Source: Incurvaria masculella
Lineage: Eukaryota > Arthropoda > Insecta > Lepidoptera > Incurvariidae
Length of the DNA: 64,000 bases
Direction of reading: 5' to 3'
Assembly: GCA_946894095.1 (NCBI GenBank)
Contig: OX335657.1
Span: forward strand, 11,718,001-11,782,000
Positions 33,776-44,343 of the stretch are shown one piece after another; position 1 is the stretch's first letter, and each line of letters starts with the position of its first letter. The notes beneath the pieces were generated by a model, which did no database searches, had not been told where the DNA came from, and worked only from the letters and a program-made list of their open reading frames with translations. The translations under genes were made by a program, and so were the position numbers.

Positions 33776-33900
33776 TTTCTATGTATAATAATTTTCTATG
33801 TAAAATATAAGTACGTAGTTCGTCATCACCAGTTTTTTTATGTGATAAACTCATATACTACACATCAATAATTGTCACATTTTCCCATTAGGGACTTGTA

Positions 33901-34097
33901 CAGCAAACCTATTCCTGGAATTCTGTAACTAGAAATCAGGAATCCTGAGTCTAGAAAATTGCTTGTTTAGCGCTTTTCAAAGCGATTTTCTTGACGAAAA
34001 GATTCCGGAGCGTAGTTTTTAAATTTATTCAAGGTTTTCCGTCAAAGAGACTCAGGATTCCTGATTACTGATTAAGGAATTCCAGGAATTTGCTGCT
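33901..34097. repeat. Foldback MITE family F, copy 2
   Basis: Ends CAGCAAACCTATTCCTGGAA and CCAGGAATTTGCTGCTG are inverted. Internal arms AATCAGGAATCCTGAGTC and GACTCAGGATTCCTGATT are a perfect 18-bp inverted pair. Confidence 0.75.
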
Positions 34098-35112
34098 GGC
34101 TTTTGAACGTTGCTTCTTACCAAATTCCATGAGTCTAGGTCAGGAGTACAATTAGTACTTTATGGTCTTTTTAGGGATTGTAAAAATATTTGAGGCACAA
34201 ATGGTGCGGCCATTTTTGATCGCGTTTACTTTTTTCGCGTTGTTGATTTTTTTACAGCTTCGAGTGGTCATGACCTGTATTGAACTGAATACCTCCAAGC
34301 TTTCCAGAGAACTTGACAATCAAAACTTATGGAACTGCCTGTCAGCGTGCTACAACCTGGGAGTCTTCAAACGTAATTTGAAAGAGGTCGATAGCTCTGC
34401 GTTAGTCCGCAAAAACCGCTGGAATGGTGCCTCGTGGATCGTGGGTTAGCGAGGTGATGTCGATTTGGCTTTTCCGCGCACCTTTGGTCTTGTCAATGAT
34501 TATATATAAGTCAATGGGTCTTGTATAACATGTTTAATCTGTGTCCATACATTTGTGTGTTCGCGAAAATGCGAAACGATTGCTACACCTATTTTTAGGT
34601 AATCACTAAACTTATATTTTTAGTACCGCTTGTTTACCATTTTGTATGTACTTATTGTAAGTGATAATGCAATTAATTATTTTGATTTGATTTGATTTCA
34701 ACAGAGCCACCCATACCGGATTTTCATTAAAAAAAAACAAACAGATGGACAGGGAAGTTTATTTTTTCCTTTTGAGGAACGGAGCCCTATTACGGCGCGC
34801 TAACCTATATCCAGCAACGCGATTCACCCGCTTTCGCCAGATGCGTTTCTTCTTCACCTCCGCACAGCTGCGCCGCCGATGTCAGGTGCAACCCCCTGCC
34901 TTATCGTCGAGCCAGGTGCTCACCACCTCTCCCCCCCCACCCCCACCTCCGCCGCCGGTTCCGCGGGGGTGGAGTTCCTTTGAGATCGCCCGGTCGGGCG
35001 GGAAGCTTTGCTCATTCGAAAGCAATCAGAAGTATAACCTCTCAGTATATCATGCTCGGCTCGTGATCTGTTTGAGTTGTGTAAGCCGTTTTTATGTAAA
35101 TAGACCACCGAA
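34098..35112. other. No gene recognised
   Basis: 34340-34445 reads GVFKRNLKEVDSSALVRKNR-like in the + frame, similar in wording to decayed repeats at 28830 and 27340 (minus), so it is probably an old repeat. A C-rich tract lies at 34930-34955. 34745-35158 is open but has no domain. Confidence 0.4.
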
Positions 35113-35370
35113 CAAGAAATATTATGGATGGCTAACCACACCTTTCTTCATGATATGAGCCCAAAATGCCGCATTCCCGAAGGAATTGGGTGCCATGCAA
35201 GAACCTTCCCTGTGAGCCTCGGTAGCCCAGTGACGCGCTTGGTGAAGCATCTCTGTGCGCGATCGGGTTCTAGATGGGTGACCGTTTTTATAGATTTGCG
35301 TGGGTTTTCTGCGAAAACCATGCCGGCCGGCCAGGTGCTTCTTCACACCACCTTTGAAAGTCCCCGACTT
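35113..35370 (+). repeat. Family B (5S-like composite) repeat, variant copy with family H tail
   Basis: Starts 'tatggatggctaaccacacc'. It then carries a variant of the 5S-like part, 'ctcggtagcccagtgacgcg', then GGGTTCTAGATGGGTGACCG. It ends in the family H block 'gcgaaaaccatgccggccgg'. It is thus a junction of two repeat families. Confidence 0.65.
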
Positions 35371-36235
35371 TTTTGCATAACTTGAAGCGAGTGTTTGCCG
35401 AAACAGGCAAATATAAAATGGAAATTTGTTGTATATTTTTTTGCAAAAACAAGAACTCTTACAAAAATGTGAAGCATTACGTCACTTTCTTATCATCTGT
35501 GGACGTTTCAATCATTTTCTTTATATCTTTTAAAAAACCACAAAAACTATTATTCAAAGAGAACCATAATTTAATTTCATTTAATTTCAACTATTTAAAC
35601 TTTTTTGTAGTCAAACTAAGTTACGTCAAAAAGATCCGCGGATTCGGTCAACCCAGTAAAGAAGAACCCGCAAAGAAACTTCACGGGTTTACATAACATA
35701 TTTTTCCATCCAAAATAATGAAATACACACTTAGATCTAAATGCTACTGCCAAACAATTCCTTGGTAGAACAGAACAAAGAACAATAAAAACAGCAACCC
35801 TCAGTTTAAATTACTAAGAAAATTACTAATGCAATAATATAAATTAATGTAATTTATAGCATTACAAGTATTCTCTGGTGTAAAAGCCGTCGTCAACTTA
35901 ACCTATTTCAGGTGTATAAGCATCCTAAGCGACCTATGAACACACGAACATTGAAAAAAGTTCTTGTACCTCGACGTTTCTGAGTGCAAGGACTACTAAA
36001 CGATATTGTACTATAGAATAGTAATTTTGCCGATTGCCTAACAGGTCAGCATATTCACTTGAAACGGATACCGGAATGATGGCGGAGGCGAGGGAGATAC
36101 CTTAGGGGAGACTGTCTGCGATTGATTTTCTTGGCTTGATGGCCTTTTTACAGTTCAGCCTCGCCTTTACCTATACATAGTTCTTTTTACAACTCAATTT
36201 AAGGCTGTCGTGAAGTCACAAGAAACCTAAGATTT

Positions 36236-36478
36236 GGGGGCCCATTCCAGTAAGAGTGAGTTCGAGTTCGGGAGTGAGTTAACCTAAAAATAGCTGGGAA
36301 ATATATTATTATTTCAACAACGGAACCGTTTTTTATACTTCCAACTTATTTACGGGACCGACCAGATTTTTACCTAACTGTAATGATGTTCAAGAAGTGT
36401 GGAAACATTGACTATTTAAAAAAGTGAGTTGATATTTAGTGACGAACTCGAACTCACTCTTGCTCTGAATGGACCCCC
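36236..36478. repeat. MITE-like foldback with 18-bp perfect inverted arms
   Basis: Ends GGGGGCCCATTCCAG and GAATGGACCCCC. AGAGTGAGTTCGAGTTCG (36253-36270) is exactly inverted at 36443-36460. Single copy in the window; no ORF. Confidence 0.7.
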
Positions 36479-37049
36479 TGATAGTCTTCCAGGCCCTAAC
36501 GTTTCACTACGCCTAAACGTTGTCACATTTTAATCAAATTATCACTTGAGAAAGCTTAATTTCATGTCCGTATGTTTCGATTTTTTAGTAAATATCTGAA
36601 TTTTTCAGTAAATAAATTCTAAAACAGACGTAAAAAAGACAACTTTTTCTAATGTTTATTAGCAAATATTTTCCAATCTAAAAGGTATATCCAAAAAATT
36701 GAAACATTCAGACATAGATTTCTATAATATATTTTAGAATCCAATATTTCAAAAACCTTGTAAAACATTAAGGGCTGATTCTTTAATGGTCTAATAAACA
36801 GTCAGATAGCTATTCGACGGATTTATTTACGCCTATGCTTATCCATCCGATATAGTAAGTAGATATTATTATTAATTATAGCTACATAATTGTATTAGAA
36901 GATATAATTCTCCGGTAATTACTCTTTTGACAAACGTACATTTTTACTATCAGTCCGATGAGTACTACCCGAGGGTTGAAAAATCCGCCCTAAGAGCATG
37001 GAAACAGTTATTACCCGTAATATGGGGAATTGATAGGGTAACGACTCTC

Positions 37050-37402
37050 TTAAGGATGTTCCGACCCATACAATGTTTTTTTTACACAGAACGCAAAAAG
37101 TATTATTCGTCAAAAATATTAAATATAGCCATAGTAGTTGCAGCGAAAACATGTTCACAATTTCAGGTTTAATGGTTTCGTTGTAATTGCCGATTAGAAG
37201 TTTAACACCGTTAGATGGCGCTGTTAAATAAAAATCGTATTTAAATAAATTGTAACAAAACCAATAATAATGAAATTGTGAAATTGTTTTCGCTGCAAGT
37301 AATATGACTATATTAAACTTTTATTATTAATTCGTGGCTTAAAGTGCAATACTTTTTGCGTTATGTGTGCAAACAACTTTATATGGGTCGGAACAGCCTT
37401 AA
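37050..37402. mobile_element. TTAA-flanked hairpin MITE, family C copy 2
   Basis: TTAAGGATGTTCCGACCCAT at left, ATGGGTCGGAACAGCCTTAA at right, with the same internal arms as 8813-9181. Its left end resembles copy 1's right end, so the two insertions are in opposite orientation. The GTTAGATGGCGCTG loop is conserved. Confidence 0.85.
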
Positions 37403-37819
37403 GGCGAAAACAAGAATAAGGAAATTGTTATAGTAAGAGTCAGAGACGCGTGACCAAAGCCTACGTTAAATACCCCCTTTTTATTAAGTATTTTCCGAGC
37501 TGCAGAAAATTGACATTTCAATATTCCGCAGTGACAGCCACGTCTCGAAATCTTAGTACATACACCCAAGAATTAGTTACAGGGTCGCAGACATGATCAA
37601 ATTCTAGTTTCCAGAATATGACGCCACGCCTTTCGCCTCTGCTATCTGGGGCAGGCCTCGGTGGTGTTTACGCGGCTGGACAACATACCCTGACACGACT
37701 CTACCTGTGCAACCAGCTATGGAATGTATCAGCAGCCAGGCGTTAGGTGTCTCCGTACTCACTATTCAATGTTGACGGTAAAGTTATTTTTTGATATTCT
37801 CATTAAAACCCAGTGTAGA

Positions 37820-37930
37820 ACAATCGGTAGCTCGGAGCTCAGGGACGCGGCGAATTGCATTGCATGCCAGAGGTCATGGGTTCAAATCTCCGCCCGTTCT
37901 TGCACCACTTTCTTTCTCTATCTGGGGCTT
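37820..37930 (+). repeat. tRNA-like SINE head
   Basis: 'ggtagctcggagctcaggga' provides an A-box-like element and GGTTCAAATCTCC a B-box-like element about 55 bp further on. It is followed by 'tctttctctatctggggctt', not an acceptor stem. A related but diverged head lies at 40405-40475. Confidence 0.5.
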
Positions 37931-38035
37931 AATCGGCGTTACATTTGAGAAAATATATAATAATCCCATACAATCTGCACTAATCAGATGTCAAATATTC
38001 TACCCGATACGAGCGCAGAAGATATGACAAACGCT

Positions 38036-38280
38036 TTTTAGGGTTCCGTACGCAAAGGGTGAAAACGGAACCCTATTACTAAGCCTCCGCTGTCCGTCCG
38101 TCCGTCTGTCACAGGGATGTATCTCATGAACCGCTATAACAACAAATAGGTAAAATAAAAAAATAATAAAAATTAAAGGGGGGTCCCATACAAAAAACGT
38201 GATTATTTTGTGTTAAATCTTGTACGATGGTACGGACCCCTTCGTGTGCGAGTCCGACTCGCACTTGGCCGGTTTTTTTA
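38036..38280 (-). repeat. Family A element, copy 9 (internally short)
   Basis: Starts TTTAGGGTTCCGTACGCAAA and ends with the hairpin GTGCGAGTCCGACTCGCAC and TTGGCCGGTTTTT. Both ends are present; the middle (after 'tgtatctcatgaaccg') lacks about 45 bp. It lies about 460 bp upstream of the 38742 gene. Confidence 0.8.
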
Positions 38281-38741
38281 ACTTTTTCTGCCGGTTCGAT
38301 TAGGTAGGTACTTCTTGCTAAGAAGAACCGACAGGAAACTTCGCCAGCTTTGTCATTTTGTCTTTTTTTTCATTGATACCTACTTGCAAACTAGTTTACA
38401 GTCGTTGATGTATCACTACTGCTCACAAAGAACATTATGTATACATTGGTGAAGAGCAACTCTTGTAATCGTCACGTGGTGTTGGCAGGTGTGTAGCAGC
38501 CCGCGGCGGAGGCGGGGCGGCCCGGTCGGTGCAACGACCCCCCTCGCCCTCGCGCATCTGCTCGCCCAGCTGTTCGCGACTGCATCTGTTCTGTTGCTCT
38601 CCCGCTCACTCCCCGCGCTCGCCCGAGCCGAGAGAGCGGGACGGAGCGCCGCTCCCGCACCAGCCTCCGTCGGCGCGTCGCGCTCGACCCGACAGTGCAC
38701 GTTCGGGCGTCGAGTGGCCGGCAGCGACGCGCGACCTCGCC

Positions 38742-39140
38742 ATGGACGAGTCGAAAGAAACGCCGACGCGCGACAGCGACGCGTCGCGCAAGCGACCGAT
38801 GGAGTCGTCCCCGAAGCGCGGGGGCAAGCGCGCCGCGGGCAGCGTCGACTCGGAGCCGGCGAGGGTGCGCCCACGCAGTGCGCCGCCGCCGACGCCGCCG
38901 GCGCAGGACGACAAGTTCGACGCCGCGAGCGACTGCTACGAGTCGGACAGCGGCGAGGAGGACGACCCGCTCCTGAGCAGCGTGCCGTCGCACCTGGACC
39001 CGGAGCGGCTCGGGTTCCTGGTGTGCGCGCAGGAGACGCTGCGCTACCTGTACCGGCGCGGCATCCCGCACGACCACCCTATCTTCACGCACCTGCGGAC
39101 GCGCTTCATCCGCGGCCTAAATCAGATGGGACTCGACTAG
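38742..39140 (+). CDS. Small single-exon protein with Orange-like C-terminus, 132 aa
   Basis: The start ATG is in a good context (CTCGCCATGG) and the whole frame has strong G/C at third positions, inside a CpG-rich block that begins near 38460. The N-terminal half is basic then proline-rich (RSAPPPTPPA, 46-55), followed by an acidic stretch (YESDSGEEDD, 66-75). The last 45 residues read HLDPERLGFLVCAQETLRYL, then helical sequence to LNQMGLD. G91-F92, C95, E98 and R101-Y102-L103 match the GF..C..E..R[FY]L pattern of the Hairy/E(spl) Orange domain. No bHLH and no C-terminal WRPW are present. The domain match is my inference from a short pattern. A poly(A) signal lies at 39917. It could instead be an unrelated nuclear protein. 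Confidence 0.7.
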   Translation: MDESKETPTRDSDASRKRPMESSPKRGGKRAAGSVDSEPARVRPRSAPPPTPPAQDDKFDAASDCYESDSGEEDDPLLSSVPSHLDPERLGFLVCAQETLRYLYRRGIPHDHPIFTHLRTRFIRGLNQMGLD

Positions 39141-39178
39141 GACTGCCGAAAGTGGAGGGGCTGTGTCCGATGAGTGGT

Positions 39179-39511
39179 CAGTCTGAGTTCTCATCTTAAT
39201 TAGCGTTTACGGCAAACCGATCGACTGGTGTTTTCCGTAAAAACGTCAAACTCCATACAAGTTTTTACTAGATATTCTGTGGTTTTACTTCAAGCTATCG
39301 AAGTCAAACCCGATTTGGATGAAAACGCGGAGTGGACGTAAACGGCAACGTCGACGTATTTACGGTAACGTTGAGTAAGCTGTCAAATCAAACTCGGACT
39401 CGCAAATGTTAGTTCGCTTAACGCCCACTGCGCGCGCTTTTCAATTTCTCCATACATGAAAACGCCAGTTGATCGGTTTGCCGTAAACGCCAATTTAAGT
39501 GACAACTGGGA
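39179..39511. repeat. Family D repeat, copy in probable 3' UTR
   Basis: Ends CAGTCTGAGTTCTCATCTTA and TTTAAGTGACAACTGGGAC correspond to the inverted ends seen at 41599-41935. Internal blocks include 'tccatacaagtttttacta', 'gtcaaatcaaactcgg', 'cgcccactgcgcgcgctt' and 'ttgatcggtttgccgtaaac'. It starts 38 bp after the stop codon of the 38742 gene. Confidence 0.8.
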
Positions 39512-39916
39512 CTTCGGGTACTGTTCCTATGGCGGGACGCGGCAGAAGGATCCCTTTGTCCCGGCGCCAGGGGATGGTCGGCTGCATCGACCGGCCGGGA
39601 GCCGGGACACGCACTCCGCGGTCACCCCCTGCCACCCGGCCACCCCGGCGCCTCCCCAAACTCTATTTTTAACCCGCGAAACAGACTGCAGGTGATACGC
39701 CGTCCCTCTTCAGAGTTTTAAAGTTATTTACCGTGGACCCGAGCATAGATGTTTTGCGAATAGTGACTGTAAGATTAAGGGTAAGAGTCTATTGTCGCTC
39801 GGCTAATCCCTGGCAACAGGTGGCCGGAGTTCTAGTCAAGATTCTAGTCAGTACAATGACTGTATGCATGATGTGTAACTTGTTTGCGCTACGTATTTAC
39901 TTTATTGTACCTATCC

Positions 39917-39922
39917 AATAAA
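39917..39922 (+). other. Candidate poly(A) signal of the 38742 gene
   Basis: AATAAA about 780 bp after the stop codon, the first convincing + signal downstream, followed by AT-rich sequence. If used, the 3' UTR contains the family D repeat. Confidence 0.45.
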
Positions 39923-40404
39923 TATATTTAAATATTTTAAAAACTATTTACTTTTATTTTGCTAACATATTCGGTACTACTACTAGGTAGTACTAGGAAT
40001 AATGCACCAATTATTCACTGAAGCGTAAGAAATCTGTAACAACCCTGATTACTTATTATTACCTAATTGTAGGACAAATTATTCCCGAAAAATATGATGC
40101 AATAAGATATATCTACGGATATTTTCAATAAATATTTTTTTCTTCTTTGTTAGTATTTTCAATAATATCTCCGAATGTTTTTCATTATTATACCTAATGT
40201 TTACATTATTGTTTTCTCTTATATAAGACATCATTTTTTCACACGATTCTCAAAATCTTTTAAATAGAAGCAGTAGGAAATGTTTTCTGCCCATTTTTCA
40301 TAATTGGATTAAAATATTGTTAATGCTACACTCGAAAATGGTCGAAATAGGTACCTATCTAGGAATAAAAATGGCGATTACATATTCGTTAAAAAAAACG
40401 AGTT

Positions 40405-40475
40405 ATCAGGCTCTTGGCTCAGGGGCGGATGGATTTGTCTTCCATCCCAGAGGTTTGGGTTAAAACCGCCGCCCC
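40405..40475 (+). repeat. Diverged tRNA-like SINE head
   Basis: 'ggctcttggctcaggggcgg', then 'ccagaggtttgggttaaaac', similar in layout to 37825-37895. It is followed directly by family B sequence. Confidence 0.4.
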
Positions 40476-40489
40476 GTTAATTTGTTTTA

Positions 40490-40925
40490 TGCAACCTGAC
40501 ATGGATGGCTAATACCACACAACTACGGTTATGATATTAGCCCAATACACCACATTCCCGAAGGAATTAGGTGACATGCCAGGATCTTCACTGTATGTTC
40601 ATGCACCAATTTATTTGTCTTTCCGAGTTGGAAAGTGCAATTCGTTACTATTGCGAACTGCTTAATGGTTCCCGCTCCATCTAAAACTGTAGATTCCTTT
40701 CCACAACTAGTTGGTAGGCTTAAGTTCCCCCGAGTGGTACCATCGCATTGGATGAATATGGTCTAAGCTGCAATGAAAATTTGTCCGTGCTTTCCACCCA
40801 GTTACCACTTTATTTTTCTTTCTGATTTGGAAAAGTGCTTTTCGGACGAGTGCAGGCGGTTCCATGCTTCGGAATGTATCCTGGATTGGTACCATCGCAT
40901 TTAATAAAAAAAAATCGAAGTGGTA
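40490..40925. repeat. Family B pieces, forward then reversed
   Basis: 40494-40615 is a + head (GGATGGCTAATACCACACAA, 'cacattcccgaaggaattagg'). 40725-40920 is a reversed body ('ggtaccatcgcattggatga', 'caatgaaaatttgtccgtgc'). Together they form a worn inverted pair. Confidence 0.6.
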
Positions 40926-41011
40926 GTAAGAAAATGTTCATGTTAGCCATCCCTGTCTAGTTATATAAAAAAAAACTGAACTTTTGGGAATTGAAAACAC
41001 AAAAAAATCAC

Positions 41012-41017
41012 TTTATT
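41012..41017 (-). other. Candidate poly(A) signal for the 41226-41486 exon
   Basis: AATAAA on the minus strand about 210 bp past the TAG stop, in AT-rich 3' UTR-like sequence. It fits the minus-strand terminal exon. Confidence 0.55.
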
Positions 41018-41225
41018 CTTTGACTAATAGCAGCACATCATTGTCTAACCACAGAATAAACAAACCATAATTAAATAAATGGTATATTAAATCAATTTAA
41101 AAATATAAAAATAAACGTTATCTTATTACATTTGGCATTTTACTAGCTGAGTTTTCTATTAATTTCTTTAATATATTTTTTAACTAACTTATTACTTTCT
41201 ATAATAAAACTAAATACTCATCTAC

Positions 41226-41486
41226 CTACTTTTGTATCGAATCCAAAGAACGATTGTCGATATCAGCATATCTCAAGTCGCAGCCTCTGTACGCGTATTC
41301 CATGACAAATCTATCGAGCGTCTCTTCACTTTTCCGGCACCGGTCCTTCATGTCTCCGGTAACTTCACAGACAGCGCCGCTGACGCCATTTTGGTTTGAC
41401 GATTGCAGCAAGGCATACAGCTGTTGGGCAGTCAGGGTTATGTGCGGACTAGAAGAGCAATGATGCAGCGGCTGCTCTGGGATCAT
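41226..41486 (-). CDS. Terminal coding exon of an unrecognised gene
   Basis: On the minus strand a good acceptor (TTTGACTTTCTGTTTCAG) is followed immediately by an open frame of 86 codons ending in TAG: MIPEQPLHHCSSSPHITLTA, then QQLYALLQSS, RKSEETLDRFVMEYAYRGCD and ending RSLDSIQK. Composition and balance of charged residues look like real coding sequence, unlike the repeats around it. A poly(A) signal follows at 41012. The first methionine directly abuts the acceptor and need not be the start; upstream exons should lie at higher coordinates, but I could not identify any in this window. I do not recognise the family. Confidence 0.6.
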   Translation of the reverse strand: MIPEQPLHHCSSSPHITLTAQQLYALLQSSNQNGVSGAVCEVTGDMKDRCRKSEETLDRFVMEYAYRGCDLRYADIDNRSLDSIQK

Positions 41487-41598
41487 CTGAAACAGAAAGT
41501 CAAATATAAGCACATAATATTTCAATGGATCTTACAACTCTCATATGTGCAGATTATCTAACGCATCTAACGACATTCGAACGTGGTCTGAGCTGCCA

Positions 41599-41935
41599 GT
41601 CCCAGTTGTCACCTAAACTGTCGTTTACGGAACTTCGAAGTTCCGTAAAAACGTCAAAATCCATACAAGTTTTTATTAGATATTCTATGGTTTTACTTCT
41701 TCAAGCTGTCAAAGTCAAACTCGGACTTCCGATTTGTATGACAACGCGGAGTCGGTGTTAACGGCAACGTCGACGTATTTACGGCAACGTCGAGTAAGCT
41801 GTCAAATCAAACTCGGTCTCGCAAATGTTAGTTCGTTTAACGTCCACTGCGCGCGCTCCTCAATTTCTCCATACATTTGAAAACGCCAGTCGATCGGTTT
41901 GGCGTAAACGCCAATTTAGGTGACATCTGGGACTA
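41599..41935. repeat. Family D repeat, complete copy
   Basis: Inverted ends GTCCCAGTTGTCACCTAAA and TTTAGGTGACATCTGGGAC. It also contains ACTTCGAAGT, 'gcaacgtcgacgtatttac' and 'ggcgtaaacgccaatt'. It begins about 110 bp upstream of the minus-strand acceptor at 41487, in that gene's intron. Confidence 0.85.
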
Positions 41936-42109
41936 CGGGCTCTGAAGTAGCACCTGGCGTCTCGGTCGCCGCCTCTGTAAAAGTTCGAAAGCCCATGCAA
42001 GGTCGTCGTCAGGCACCTCTAAGGGTTATTTATTCGGTGTCTAAGGTGAGGGCCTGTCGTTCGCCATTTGCCGCGCATTACATACAATAAATACTAATGG
42101 ATAGAACAA

Positions 42110-42369
42110 TTCAGTTATTTAATATGTCATATATTCAGAGTATAGGGTCGCTCACTATGTTCTACAGGTACTATCATGGGCGTTGCTGTGTGCACGGAAT
42201 ATTGTTGTTCTGTGGCTGTGTGGAACCTATGGAGCACTCGCCGCAGAGAATCGGAGCACCCTTTGTGGTTGACATTACACTTTTCATAACGAATCGTTTC
42301 ACAAACACATTTCTCTGCCTCACCGCCAGGATATGGAACTGTGTGCCTGTTAGCCTATTTCCCAATTAA
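42110..42369 (+). pseudogene. LINE C-terminal fragment
   Basis: The + frame reads IGSLTMFYRYYHGRC, then GAPFVVDITLFITNRFTNTF and LTARIWNCVPVSLFPN. This resembles the end of Jockey/CR1-type ORF2 (RDVASL..FYR..HG.C...RT.R.WN.LP...FP). Several conserved positions are lost; only the last 85 codons remain. Confidence 0.7.
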
Positions 42370-42398
42370 TTTTCAATAAAATATTGAAACCAAAAATT

Positions 42399-42686
42399 AC
42401 CCAAAGGGTGCCAACGGAACCCTATTACTAAGCCTCCGCTGTCCGTCCGTGTCCGTCCGTCCGTCCGTCCGGCTGTCACAGGGCTGCATCTCATAAACCG
42501 TAATAGGTAGGCAGCTGAATTTTTCACAGAGTGTGTATTTATTTTGCCGCTATAACAACAAGGTGGTTTTAAAATAATAAAAATACAAAGGCCCCCATAC
42601 AAAAACCTGACCTTTTTGTGTTCAATCTTGTACGATGGCACGGAACCCTTCGTGTGCGAGTCCGACTCTCACTTGGCCGGTTTTTA
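42399..42686 (-). repeat. Family A element, copy 10
   Basis: ACCCAAAGGGTGCCAACGGA, then the CCGTCCGT tract, the GGAACCCTTCGTGTGCGAG hairpin end and CTTGGCCGGTTTTT. Only the outermost left bases are lost. Confidence 0.8.
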
Positions 42687-42792
42687 TGTAACCCACCGCA
42701 TGGGAACTTGGTGCCATGCCAGGACATTCTTTACTGCATTTAACTGGATGGAAAACACGAATAATTTTCATTGCCGCTTCCCAAAACCATCC
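42687..42792 (+). repeat. Family B fragment
   Basis: 'accgcatgggaacttggtgc', 'ctggatggaaaacacgaata' and 'tttcattgccgcttc': an internal piece of family B directly abutting family A copy 10. Confidence 0.7.
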
Positions 42793-44343
42793 AAAACACT
42801 ACATCGAAACTAGGTGTCTAGCCAGAGGATCTATTACGAGTTACAAATCACTTATCGGAATTTCGCTAAGCTCTTCGTTTCCGCAGGTTTACACCAAGAC
42901 ATTTGAGGGATACACTACATGGCCATCCATGGATTTTTATATTAGTTATATAAATGTGTTGAAAATATGGTCAGCCCCTTAGTTATAGTCGTAAAGGTTA
43001 TGTGACGATTTTATGTTATAGGCCGCTAATCAGCGCATGGTGAAAGAAAGACTGATGTTCCTGCCTATCTAACCTACCTAAGTTTGGTTAAACATTTGTT
43101 TTTGTACGTATATGTGAATTTCTTTGACCTGTCGGGCACATAACTGGTCACCAAGTTATCATGAGATGAATGTTGTACTGCAACAAGTCATTAACTCTTC
43201 CACGATGACAATAAATAGATTATAGGTAGTGCTTACCATATTTAAATGTTTCGGCTCTGCAAATAAACATAAGGATTTTTTTCATTTGCTTATTTCGACA
43301 TAGGTACCCAGATGAAACAATGTTTTATAAAAAAATACAACGAAATAATAAACATATCAAAAAGTTATAAATATAACCGAGAAGATAAACATTCTTGAAA
43401 GTGTATCTGCAGGCAATTCTTGCGCTAATTAGTTCACATACGGAATACATACTCCTGAATCCTCATTGAATCAGTCTTATAAAAATGGATACGACATTTT
43501 TCGCTAGTGCTGAATTCGGATAAACACGGAAATGTTTCATTTCGTGCCACTCGTTCCGTGAGGCGCTGCGATCGATTACCAGAATACCAAATTAATGTCA
43601 AAGTTAATTTCTCTCCTGTGAACACTCCTGATTCATCAGTTCGGAATTTCCAGAATTTGCCCCTTCCCTGTGTTCCCGACCTCACCAACTTCCTGCCCTT
43701 ACTCAACCAGTCCCCCAAGTTCAACACACGTACCTTTGCCACCTGATTCAGCACAAAGGAGCACCTTCTTGAGTTCACGACGTAGGTATACACACACAGG
43801 TTTCACACAAAAAAACTCCGAAATAACACCAAGGAGCTTTCATTCGGCGAATAAACGAACAACTGCCGAACAACTGCCACCCGCCGCCGCCCGCCATGCG
43901 CCAGTGCCTGATTCAATTCAATAAAATGTTTAAAATAGACTCCCAGTTAGGATTGCGCAGCGTTTTCTTTCTTGAACATATGTTGATAAGACTCAAAATA
44001 GCTCGGCATTCTAAAACAAGGGGTGCAATGTGTTCGCCAGGCGCGTACACCATTTGTGATTTACCCGAGCATGTGGTGAGGGTTGGTCGGATAATTTGAT
44101 GGCATCCATAAAGGCTATATTCATCGATCACTGAACGATGAGTAGATTGATTTTCGAGAGTTGATGCAAATGATATAAAGGAAGCTGCCCGAATTGAGTG
44201 GAAATGAAAAATGCATAGGCTGTTGATTATTGCCGATACAGCCCGGTTCATTTAACAGTGGAGTTAAAAATTGCAACTTTAAGGCTCTATATAACACTAA
44301 CCACCAAAATTTTGGGTTTATTTTTATTTTATCTCAGTGTCGT
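42793..44343. other. No gene assigned
   Basis: 43434-43793 is open on both strands (119 aa on -, 79 aa on +), with unusual balanced composition around 'ctgtgaacactcctgattca'. I cannot assign a domain or splice sites. The rest is AT-rich. Confidence 0.35.

Noticed and set aside
38416..39092. Long open frames on the minus strand and in other + frames (up to 236 aa) over the 38742 gene
   Set aside because: They are arginine/alanine-rich readings of a very GC-rich region. Only the frame at 38742 has a good start context, balanced composition and a patterned C-terminus.
43434..43793. 119-aa minus-strand ORF as an upstream exon of the 41226-41486 gene
   Set aside because: No donor giving a sensible joint was found and the composition matches the + strand frame equally well, so coding status is unresolved.
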